DNA of 5,150 bases, from assembly GCA_021767305.1 (NCBI GenBank), contig JAASTL010000109.1:1-5150 (forward strand). The letters are read 5' to 3'. Each line of letters starts with the position of its first letter. Positions within the stretch are counted from its first letter, which is position 1. Positions 1 through 4,657 of this stretch are shown in pieces. A model generated the notes under the pieces. That model was not told where the DNA came from. It did not search any database and saw only the letters and a program-made list of their open reading frames with translations. Position numbers and translations under genes: made by a program. This stretch comes from Piscirickettsiaceae bacterium (GTDB taxonomy: Bacteria > Pseudomonadota > Gammaproteobacteria > Thiomicrospirales > Thiomicrospiraceae).

Positions 1-50
1 ACTTGCTCAGTGATTTTGTCTTTATCAATGGCAGGGTTGATTGCGCTCAT
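1..50 (-). CDS. 5' end of an unidentified protein-coding gene (partial)
   Basis: Only the first 16 codons are in the window, reading MSAINPAIDKDKITEQ before the edge. The start is an ATG at 50-48 preceded by a good ribosome binding site: GAGG on the minus strand at 60-57, with six bases between it and the ATG. The frame is open to the edge. In many gammaproteobacteria ptsN follows hpf, but this N-terminus does not resemble a PtsN (EIIA-Ntr) start as I know it, so I do not assign it. The gene lies beyond a strong terminator downstream of hpf and appears to have its own leader and promoter, so it is probably a separate transcription unit. Start and strand are well supported; function is unknown. 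Confidence 0.7.
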   Translation of the reverse strand, partial: MSAINPAIDKDKITEQ

Positions 51-95
51 GGTAATCCTCTAATGACAGGCGTTTGGAGTATTTAAAACTGAGTA

Positions 96-119
96 ATTTA
101 CTGTGTAAATAGTCGACTA
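96..119. repeat. Paired inverted repeats in the leader (6-3-6 hairpin plus 10-bp palindrome)
   Basis: Bases 96-110 form ATTTAC-TGT-GTAAAT, a perfect 6-bp inverted repeat around three bases. The abutting bases 110-119 read TAGTCGACTA, a perfect 10-base palindrome. Both lie just downstream of the candidate -10 at 124-132, overlapping the predicted transcription start. They could be an operator or a leader hairpin, or chance in AT-rich DNA. Confidence 0.3.
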
Positions 120-123
120 AAAT

Positions 124-132
124 ATTGTAGCA
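124..132 (-). promoter_or_regulatory. Candidate extended -10 promoter for the gene starting at 50
   Basis: On the minus strand the bases 132-124 read TGCTACAAT: a TGn extension followed by a -10 hexamer with five of six consensus bases. It would start transcription near 117 and give a leader of about 67 bases. No good -35 is seen at 16-18 bases. A second possible pair lies just upstream, TTTATA at 168-163 and CATAAT at 144-139 with an 18-base spacer. The surroundings are very AT-rich, so chance matches are likely. Confidence 0.35.
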
Positions 133-243
133 GTAGAAATTATGTTGTTTGTTTAATTTGCGTATAAATATTTAGAGTTGAGGATTTAGGATGAGTAGGA
201 CCGTTGATTTGCTTTATAAATGTAAATTGGTTTTTAAGGATAT

Positions 244-272
244 AAAAAAACCCGCTTGGAAACGGGCTTTTG
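244..272 (-). terminator. Intrinsic terminator downstream of hpf
   Basis: On the minus strand CCCG and CGGG (within 266-251) pair, extended inward by T-G and T-A pairs around a four-base TCCA loop and outward by G-T and A-T pairs. Seven T residues follow at once (250-244). This is a textbook Rho-independent terminator for transcription leaving hpf. The plus strand also has a short T run after the stem (268-271), but no plus-strand gene enters from the left. Confidence 0.88.
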
Positions 273-291
273 GATCATTGGTAATTAGTCG

Positions 292-315
292 TGGTAAATA
301 GTCACAGACTCACCA
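292..315 (-). other. Bulged hairpin just after the hpf stop codon
   Basis: On the minus strand TGGTG (315-311) and TACCA (296-292) pair, and inside them AGTC (310-307) pairs with GACT (303-300) around a TGT loop, leaving a three-base bulge. It sits between the hpf stop and the terminator and has no U tract. It could help protect the 3' end of hpf mRNA. It may equally be incidental. Confidence 0.3.
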
Positions 316-321
316 TCATGA

Positions 322-645
322 TTAAGCAGTCATGTTTTTTACGCCGCCTGATTTACGATTATGATCACTGATTTTTTCTTTGTGTTTAACGATTTGACGA
401 TCTAGCTTGTCTACTAACCCATCAATTGATGCATACATATCTTCACTTTCGTGCTGAGCAAACAAATCCGCTCCAGAAACATGAACATTTGCTTCTGCTT
501 TTTGCGCTTGTTTTTCTACCGTTAAGACAACATGTACATTAGTAACATGGTCAAAGTGACGTTCTAATTTTTCTAATTTCTCAGATACATATGAACGAAG
601 AGCATCGGTTACATCGATGTGGTGGCCAGTGATATTGATTTGCAT
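322..645 (-). CDS. hpf: Ribosome hibernation promoting factor, short form (HPF/YfiA family)
   Basis: This 107-residue protein is the length of a short-type HPF (E. coli about 95 residues) and lacks the C-terminal dimerisation domain of long HPF. The whole chain matches the family: MQINITGHHIDVTDALRSYV at the N-terminus, a beta-strand region near 34-58, then SGADLFA (57-63), ES-DMYASID (66-75) and the basic helix DKLDRQIVKHKEK (79-91). The last 16 residues are a short polar tail. Known family role: binding in the 30S decoding channel in stationary phase and promoting 100S dimers together with RMF. The ATG at 645 is set by AAAGGAG about seven bases upstream. It usually follows rpoN; here it follows lptB after 219 bases, with its own promoter and terminator, so it is probably transcribed alone. 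Identification is very secure. Confidence 0.96.
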   Translation of the reverse strand: MQINITGHHIDVTDALRSYVSEKLEKLERHFDHVTNVHVVLTVEKQAQKAEANVHVSGADLFAQHESEDMYASIDGLVDKLDRQIVKHKEKISDHNRKSGGVKNMTA

Positions 646-680
646 AGTATCGCTCCTTTATTTTGTATGATTGCGATCTA

Positions 681-717
681 CTCAGCAAGGTTGGAAATTT
701 GTAGCTCCTTGTCTGAG
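681..717 (-). promoter_or_regulatory. Stem-loop at the predicted 5' end of hpf mRNA
   Basis: On the minus strand CTCAG-A-CAAGG (717-707) pairs with CCTTG-CTGAG (690-681): ten base pairs interrupted by one bulged A, with a 16-base loop. No U tract follows, so it is not an intrinsic terminator. The stem begins two or three bases after the predicted start near 720 and ends 35 bases before the ATG, leaving the ribosome binding site free. A 5'-end stability element is the simplest reading. Confidence 0.5.
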
Positions 718-726
718 TTCAATTTC

Positions 727-755
727 AGTATACCATTAAGAATCTGCGTTAAAAG
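727..755 (-). promoter_or_regulatory. Candidate hpf promoter (extended -10)
   Basis: Minus-strand bases 735-727 read TGGTATACT, a TGn extension plus TATACT (five of six consensus bases). The -35 position, CTTTTA at 755-750 with a 17-base spacer, is poor, as is usual for extended -10 promoters. Transcription would begin near 720-719, giving a leader of about 75 bases. Its place just upstream of hpf and downstream of the hairpin at 783-832 supports an independent hpf transcript. Confidence 0.5.
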
Positions 756-771
756 TGAAGATTCGAAATAG

Positions 772-785
772 TTTATTTAAATAAA
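772..785. repeat. 14-base perfect AT palindrome
   Basis: TTTATTTAAATAAA is a perfect palindrome that shares its last three bases with the left arm of the inverted repeat at 783-832. It contains only A and T, so chance occurrence is quite possible. It could be a protein site upstream of the hpf promoter, or the end of the lpt operon terminator region. Confidence 0.35.
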
Positions 786-832
786 TTGACTCTGAATAAG
801 TAGTGTTTTTTTAGCTACTCAAGAGTCAATTT
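783..832 (-). terminator. Long inverted repeat after lptB, possible operon terminator
   Basis: AAATTGACTCT (783-793) is the exact reverse complement of AGAGTCAATTT (822-832), an 11-bp perfect stem. A second stem inside (799-803 with 815-819, five bp) encloses a loop containing seven T on the plus strand (A on the minus strand). It lies 33 bases past the lptB stop. On the minus strand it is followed by ATTTAAATAAAC, T-rich but without a continuous U run, so it may be a weak terminator or an mRNA 3'-end stabiliser. Inverted-repeat structure is certain; function is inferred. Confidence 0.5.
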
Positions 833-864
833 CATGGTTAAGTCGTTTGTGTTTTAAACGGACT

Positions 865-1599
865 TTAAGTTTCTGTATAGGCAAAATGTTCACCTAAGTA
901 AACGCGTTTTACCTCTTTGTGTTGCAGTATCTCTTGAGGTTTTCCTGATGCAAGAATAGTGCCGGCATGCAAAATATAAGCCTGATCACAGACTCCAAGA
1001 GTCTCACGAACATTGTGGTCGGTAATCAAGATACCGATATCCATGTTTTTAAGATGTGTAATGATATTCTGAATATCTTTGACAGAGATAGGGTCAACAC
1101 CCGCAAAGGGTTCATCCAGTAAGATGAATTTGGGTTCCATGGCTAAGGCTCTAGCAATCTCGACACGACGGCGTTCACCACCGGATAATGCTTGCCCCGG
1201 TTGTTCTAAAATATGTCCAATTTGTAAGTCATCAACTAAGTTCTCAAATAGTTGATTTCTATGCGCTATTGAAATGTCTTTGCGCATTTCAAGCACCGCC
1301 ATGATGTTCTGCTTTACGGTCAGTTTACGAAATACCGAGGCTTCCTGTGGTAAGTAACCAATGCCAAGCTTGGCGCGTTCATGAATGGCAAGTTTAGAAA
1401 TCTCTTTATCATCAATAAAGATTTCACCGGCATCGTTTTTGACCAAGCCCGTCATCATATAAAAAGTAGTGGTTTTACCAGCTCCATTTGGCCCAAGTAG
1501 ACCAACCACTTGACCGCTGTGAACATCAATGTCTACAGAGGTCACAACCTGTCTTTTTTTGTAACTTTTAGCAAGCTGACGAGCATAGAAGTGCGACAT
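865..1599 (-). CDS. lptB: LPS export ABC transporter ATP-binding protein LptB
   Basis: LptB is the cytoplasmic ATPase of the LptB2FG complex, which extracts LPS from the inner membrane and pushes it along the LptC-LptA bridge. From the ATG at 1599 the protein has 244 residues, close to E. coli LptB (241). Visible motifs: Walker A GPNGAGKT (36-43), Q-loop Q85, F90-R91 where coupling helices of LptF/LptG dock in known structures, signature LSGGE (138-142), Walker B FILLDE (158-163) with catalytic E163, D-loop D169 and switch H195. E163 and H195 fall at the same numbers as in E. coli. An ATG at 1647 would add 16 residues and overlap lptA by 38 bases; the start at 1599 is preferred because MSHFYARQLAKSY fits family N-termini. 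The lptA stop is only 10 bases upstream. The likely ribosome binding site AGGAG (1617-1613) lies in the last lptA codons, an unusual 13 bases from the ATG, suggesting translational coupling. Confidence 0.95.
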   Translation of the reverse strand: MSHFYARQLAKSYKKRQVVTSVDIDVHSGQVVGLLGPNGAGKTTTFYMMTGLVKNDAGEIFIDDKEISKLAIHERAKLGIGYLPQEASVFRKLTVKQNIMAVLEMRKDISIAHRNQLFENLVDDLQIGHILEQPGQALSGGERRRVEIARALAMEPKFILLDEPFAGVDPISVKDIQNIITHLKNMDIGILITDHNVRETLGVCDQAYILHAGTILASGKPQEILQHKEVKRVYLGEHFAYTET

Positions 1600-1609
1600 G
1601 GTTAAAGCT

Positions 1610-2206
1610 TTACTCCTGTGGCGTTTTAGAGGTTGACTTAACGGCATTAGAATCTGTCGATTCTGGATTAGTTTGCTTGTTGGTTGCTTTATCTTCCTCG
1701 GTTGCTGGAGTAAAGGTCACCGAGACACGTTTTTTATCTTCAGGAGAGCTTTTGGCTTCTAGGGTTTGTGCGGTGATATCGTAGAACAGTTTTGATCCTT
1801 GAATCATATGTTTGCCAGGTTGTTCTACTTTGGCGTTGCCAGACAAAACAACGGTTTTATTGGTGGTGTCATATTCGATGCTATTGGCAGAACCCTGTAC
1901 CCAAGATTGCTCAGTTTGATCAAAGCGCTTAAAAGTAGCTGGGCTGCCTTTGGTAATGGTCTTTTTAAAGCTGCCGCCGGGATGAAAGACTTCAATTGAA
2001 TCACCTTTTAAAGTTAAAGATCCTTGAGTGACTACGACATTACCTTGGTAAATACTTTTACCCTGTTTTTCGCTAGCGCTAAGGCGATCTGCTTGAATAG
2101 TGATTGGCTGCTTTTCATCAGCGTTTTTAGCGGCTTCGGCAAACGCATTTACGCTGCTTAAAATGCTACAAAGCATGAAAAAGATTGATATGTTTTTTAA
2201 TTGCAT
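1610..2206 (-). CDS. lptA: Periplasmic LPS transport bridge protein LptA (OstA-like)
   Basis: LptA forms the periplasmic beta-jellyroll filament that carries LPS from LptC to LptD in the outer membrane. The 198-residue chain starts with a Sec signal peptide: basic K4, a hydrophobic core about 6-19, and a cleavage site after A21-F22-A23. The OstA-like domain spans about 35-166. Family landmarks are ITIQADRL (35-42), the YQGNV-VTQG strand pair (53-62), L-L-GDSIEV (64-73) and LSGNAKVEQPG (121-131). After 167 comes a roughly 30-residue tail rich in S, T, K, N and E, probably disordered; the rest is a normal LptA length. It is 35 bases downstream of lptC and 10 bases upstream of lptB, so the three are very likely one transcript. 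The ribosome binding site is weak (AGG six bases before the ATG). Assignment is secure from domain and neighbours. Confidence 0.93.
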   Translation of the reverse strand: MQLKNISIFFMLCSILSSVNAFAEAAKNADEKQPITIQADRLSASEKQGKSIYQGNVVVTQGSLTLKGDSIEVFHPGGSFKKTITKGSPATFKRFDQTEQSWVQGSANSIEYDTTNKTVVLSGNAKVEQPGKHMIQGSKLFYDITAQTLEAKSSPEDKKRVSVTFTPATEEDKATNKQTNPESTDSNAVKSTSKTPQE

Positions 2207-2241
2207 TGAATACCTAAGCTCTCATATTCAAATTAAACCTG

Positions 2242-2838
2242 TTACTTTGGCGTGAAGACAGTTTTAACATCTGATTTGATTTCAAAGTCTCCGCTGGAAA
2301 CATCCGCCTGCAATCCTCTGCCGGTTATTTGGGTATTGTCGGTTTGAATCCATACCTCATTTTCAGAGGATATTTTTTGCGTTTCGACATTATAGGTCAA
2401 TTGCTCGGTCTTAAGTTGAGTGTTTAACGGTTTCTCTTGGGTAGATTGTGACTCTTTAGAAGCTGGCAGGGAGGTTTGTATAAGTGTCACATTTTCAGCT
2501 AAAACAATTTCTGTATCTTGGTTTGATGAACCTTTAAGACTATTTATTTTGATTTTTTGAGTGTCATTAAAAAGAGTAATTTGTGGTTTTGAAAAACGGC
2601 TTTGCTGGGTTTCGTTTTGATAATTAAATTGCTCCGCCTGAATCACTGTTGTATCAGCTTTATCTTCAGTTGAAATTTGCCAGATGGTGGTTTGAGTGGT
2701 GGACCAGCTGTAGTCTTGTAAGATTTGATTTTCAGCTGTAATTTTTTTTGATGATTGTTTGCTTGGGGAGGTTAGCCAAATTGCTAGCACGGCAAGGACA
2801 AAAATAAGCGTGATAAAACGTATTTTTGTCCAACTCAT
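2242..2838 (-). CDS. lptC: LPS export system protein LptC
   Basis: LptC is a single-pass inner-membrane protein whose periplasmic jellyroll receives LPS from LptB2FG and hands it to LptA. The protein has 198 residues (E. coli 191). It begins with a short cytoplasmic end MSWTKIR and a membrane segment at about 8-22, with no cleavage site, followed by periplasmic beta-rich sequence. LptC-like strands are seen at about 62-91 and 144-196, the latter including LTYNVETQKI and ITGRGLQADV. A polar stretch at about 124-138 (S/K/Q/E-rich) looks like an enlarged loop. Sequence conservation in this family is low, so the call leans on size, topology and position between kdsC and lptA. The C-terminal VKTVFTPK resembles VSVTFTPA at the end of the LptA domain, consistent with the shared fold. 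AGGG lies eight bases before the ATG; kdsC ends 33 bases upstream. Confidence 0.9.
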   Translation of the reverse strand: MSWTKIRFITLIFVLAVLAIWLTSPSKQSSKKITAENQILQDYSWSTTQTTIWQISTEDKADTTVIQAEQFNYQNETQQSRFSKPQITLFNDTQKIKINSLKGSSNQDTEIVLAENVTLIQTSLPASKESQSTQEKPLNTQLKTEQLTYNVETQKISSENEVWIQTDNTQITGRGLQADVSSGDFEIKSDVKTVFTPK

Positions 2839-2871
2839 AATGATTGCCCTGTATTGATGCGAGAGTAAGTC

Positions 2872-3411
2872 TTATAGCTCACGCATGTAAAAGTCCATAT
2901 GCTGCTGCCATGTGCCTTGTGAGCGCATTAGAATTTCACAAACTTCTCTAACACAGCCACGGCCTCCTTCATATTTGGAAATATAATCAACTCTAGGTTT
3001 AACTTCATCATCACCATCACTCGGGGTAACAGACAGGCCAATGCGCATAAGGATAGGCAAATCTAAAATGTCGTCACCCACATATGCGATCTCATCCAAT
3101 TCAAGCCCAAGTTCCTCAACGAGTTTGGTAAAGGTTGGTAGTTTATCTGGAACCCCCTGATAAACATGTTTAACCTTAAGGTCTTTCATTCTGTTGGTAA
3201 CGAGTTGTGATTTGCGCCCGGTGATAATGCCAATCTCAATATTTGATTTTTGCAATAACACCATGCCGTGACCATCACGAGTGTAGAACGTTTTCGTTTC
3301 TACACCTTCATCATTGTAAAACAGGCGGTTATCGGTCATAACGCCGTCAACATCGAGAATAAGTAATTTGATTTTTTTGGCTTTTTCAATGATGTGGTCA
3401 GCAATCTGCAT
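2872..3411 (-). CDS. kdsC: 3-deoxy-D-manno-octulosonate 8-phosphate phosphatase KdsC
   Basis: KdsC hydrolyses Kdo 8-phosphate to Kdo and phosphate, the third step of Kdo synthesis for the LPS inner core, in the cytoplasm. It is a tetrameric, Mg2+-dependent C0-type HAD phosphatase without a cap domain. The 179-residue length fits (E. coli 188). All four HAD motifs are present: motif I LDVDGVMTD with nucleophile D20 and acid/base D22, motif II ITGR with T64, motif III K90 in the GVPDK stretch, and motif IV GDDILD with D113 and D117. The family C-terminal mark GGRGCVREV (149-157) is intact; this tail reaches a neighbouring active site in known structures. The ATG at 3411 is the first in frame; AAAGG is about 11 bases upstream, a longish spacer. 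kdsD, the usual upstream partner, is absent; yrbG lies 78 bases upstream across two hairpins. Confidence 0.95.
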   Translation of the reverse strand: MQIADHIIEKAKKIKLLILDVDGVMTDNRLFYNDEGVETKTFYTRDGHGMVLLQKSNIEIGIITGRKSQLVTNRMKDLKVKHVYQGVPDKLPTFTKLVEELGLELDEIAYVGDDILDLPILMRIGLSVTPSDGDDEVKPRVDYISKYEGGRGCVREVCEILMRSQGTWQQHMDFYMREL

Positions 3412-3442
3412 GGCGGGTTACCTTTGAATATTAAAAATGATG

Positions 3443-3472
3443 ATGGTTTGAATAGGCATTACATCAAACCAT
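3443..3472 (-). terminator. Hairpin between yrbG and kdsC, possible partial terminator
   Basis: ATGGTTTGA (3443-3451) and TCAAACCAT (3464-3472) form a perfect 9-bp stem with a 12-base loop. On the minus strand five T residues follow, but only after a CATCA spacer, so termination would be weak. An attenuator or processing site that adjusts kdsC-lpt expression relative to yrbG is equally possible. The repeat itself is certain. Confidence 0.4.
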
Positions 3473-3477
3473 TGGGG

Positions 3478-3506
3478 TCTAATAATAAACTAAGCTCCGA
3501 CGGAGC
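3478..3506 (-). terminator. GC-rich hairpin over the yrbG stop codon, possible terminator
   Basis: On the minus strand GCTCC-GTC-GGAGC (3506-3494) makes a 5-bp GC-rich stem with a three-base loop covering the last yrbG codons. It is followed by TTAGTTTATTATTAG, T-rich but interrupted. The yrbG TAG stop (3492-3490) lies in that tail, so ribosomes would cover the stem while translating. This is a weak terminator candidate; a short stem of this kind can occur by chance. Confidence 0.35.
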
Positions 3507-4479
3507 GGAAATAGAGAAGTACTAAAAAAGAGATAAATAAAACCGTAAGGATGGCCCCTTTGCCTCGGTAAATCACGGCCTTACCATTTTTTGGCAACGC
3601 CATAATCAGCATTAAGAGTGTTAAGCCAAGCATGATAGGCATGTCTATGTAGAGCACATCTTTATCAAGCATGGATGGCGCAAGTAAACCAGGTACTGCA
3701 AGTACCGCTAAGATATTAAAGAGGTTAGAACCGACGATATTACCAATCATTAAATCGGCTTCATTTTTTCGCGCCGCAGCAATGGCTGCCGCCAGTTCAG
3801 GCAGGCTGGTACCAATGGCAATAATGGTTAAACCGATGACAACTTCAGGAACACCAAAAAATTGGGCGATGTCTACTGCGCCTTCAACCATCATTTTTGC
3901 ACTAATCATGAGAATGATTAGGCCGCCAATCAAATAAAGTAGAGCTTTACCTTTAGATAGTTCCGGTAATTCTTCAAGTTCATGCGAGGTTTCTTCTGCG
4001 AGCGGGTCGTCAGGGCTAATCTCTTTGTTGGCTTTGATCATCCAGAACATCACAATTACCAAGGCACTTGCCAAGATTAAGCCATCAGCAAAACCAAGGT
4101 GTCCATCTAGCAGTAACAGGTAAGCACCAAAAGAAATAGCAAGCAGAATTGGCAGTTCACGTTTGATAATTGAAGACTTCACCACAATCGGTGCAATGAG
4201 TGCGGTAACACCCAAAACTAAAGCGATATTGGCAATGTTTGAACCGACAGCATTACCGACTGCGAGTCCGGGACTATTGTCTAAAGCAGCCAAAATGGCT
4301 ACCACTACCTCAGGCATGGAGGTTCCAAACCCTAGAACCACAACACCAACAATTAACGGCGATACCGAATTGTGAACAGCAGTACTGGCAGCGCCTTCAA
4401 TAAAAATATCCGAGCTCCAGACTAATAAAGCCAGTCCGATAATGAGAAGTACACTTGGTAAAAGTAAGCTGGATAGCAT
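3490..4479 (-). CDS. yrbG: Calcium/sodium antiporter of the CaCA family (YrbG type)
   Basis: This 329-residue integral membrane protein has the internal two-fold repeat of Ca2+:cation exchangers. The first half holds alpha-1: GFGTSMPE (50-57) and GNAVGSN (75-81). The second holds alpha-2: AIGTSLPE (221-228) and GNIVGSN (246-252). E57 and E228 match the paired ion-binding glutamates of the family. About ten hydrophobic segments are visible, split by a short acidic cytoplasmic loop at about 149-178. Length agrees with E. coli YrbG (325). Activity is predicted exchange of Ca2+ for Na+ or H+; substrate is not proven by sequence. The ATG at 4479 follows an in-frame TAG 15 bases upstream, so the start is nearly forced; the best ribosome binding site, AGGA, is an unusual 13 bases away. 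It is the first gene of the minus-strand series, as in the E. coli yrbG-kdsD-kdsC-lpt locus. Confidence 0.94.
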   Translation of the reverse strand: MLSSLLLPSVLLIIGLALLVWSSDIFIEGAASTAVHNSVSPLIVGVVVLGFGTSMPEVVVAILAALDNSPGLAVGNAVGSNIANIALVLGVTALIAPIVVKSSIIKRELPILLAISFGAYLLLLDGHLGFADGLILASALVIVMFWMIKANKEISPDDPLAEETSHELEELPELSKGKALLYLIGGLIILMISAKMMVEGAVDIAQFFGVPEVVIGLTIIAIGTSLPELAAAIAAARKNEADLMIGNIVGSNLFNILAVLAVPGLLAPSMLDKDVLYIDMPIMLGLTLLMLIMALPKNGKAVIYRGKGAILTVLFISFLVLLYFRSVGA

Positions 4480-4514
4480 AGGGAGAATAAAGTCCTAATA
4501 AAATTGTGCTGGGC

Positions 4515-4543
4515 ATTATAACTAAAATTGCAGGTTAAATAAA
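4515..4543 (-). promoter_or_regulatory. Candidate promoter for yrbG (and the downstream kdsC-lpt genes)
   Basis: Minus-strand bases 4520-4515 read TATAAT, a perfect -10. A weak -35, TTTATT (three of six), lies at 4543-4538 with a 17-base spacer. The predicted start near 4508 would give a leader of about 28 bases before the yrbG ATG. It is the best minus-strand promoter between the two divergent genes. Confidence 0.5.
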
Positions 4544-4566
4544 GAATGCTTATGATTGCATATAAT
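4528..4566 (+). promoter_or_regulatory. Candidate promoter region for the DUF72-like gene
   Basis: On the plus strand TTGCAG (4528-4533) and TATGAT (4551-4556) are separated by 17 bases; the first matches three and the second five of six consensus bases. A perfect TATAAT also lies at 4561-4566 but has no recognisable -35 at 16-18 bases. Either would give a leader of roughly 85-95 bases. The region overlaps the opposing yrbG promoter candidate, so the two could interfere. Confidence 0.35.
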
Positions 4567-4657
4567 TAAGATTTCATTTTATGTAATTAGCTGTTTTTAA
4601 ATCTCTTTAGCATGGGTATGGCAGGGGGATAGCAAGGGTAATGCAAAGGAGCATTCA

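Noticed and set aside
110..827. Recurrent GACTC/GAGTC motifs in three spacers (110-119, 300-311, 788-827)
   Set aside because: Each is explained by its own local inverted repeat; a five-base motif recurring a few times in 700 bases is not significant without a genome count.
1600..1647. Longer lptB start at the upstream ATG (1647)
   Set aside because: The extra 16 residues are basic and unlike LptB N-termini, they overlap lptA, and motif numbering matches E. coli when starting at 1599.
1799..1999. Plus-strand open frame of 66 codons
   Set aside because: It is antisense to lptA, has no ribosome binding site or recognisable protein, and mirrors the lptA codon pattern.
3458..3466. Extended -10-like TGATGTAAT for kdsC on the minus strand
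   Set aside because: The second base of the hexamer is G instead of the critical A, there is no -35, and it lies across the arm and loop of the hairpin at 3443-3472.
3671..3937. Plus-strand open frame of 88 codons
   Set aside because: It is antisense to the second half of yrbG; the low-complexity A/S/T/M-rich product is typical of the reverse of a membrane-protein gene.
4163..4375. Plus-strand open frame of 70 codons
   Set aside because: It is antisense to the first alpha repeat of yrbG and gives a T/A/P-rich product with no domain.
4550..4570. Possible Fur-like or other dyad around TTATGATTGCATATAA
   Set aside because: Only the outer four bases are symmetric; the centre does not match a known operator.
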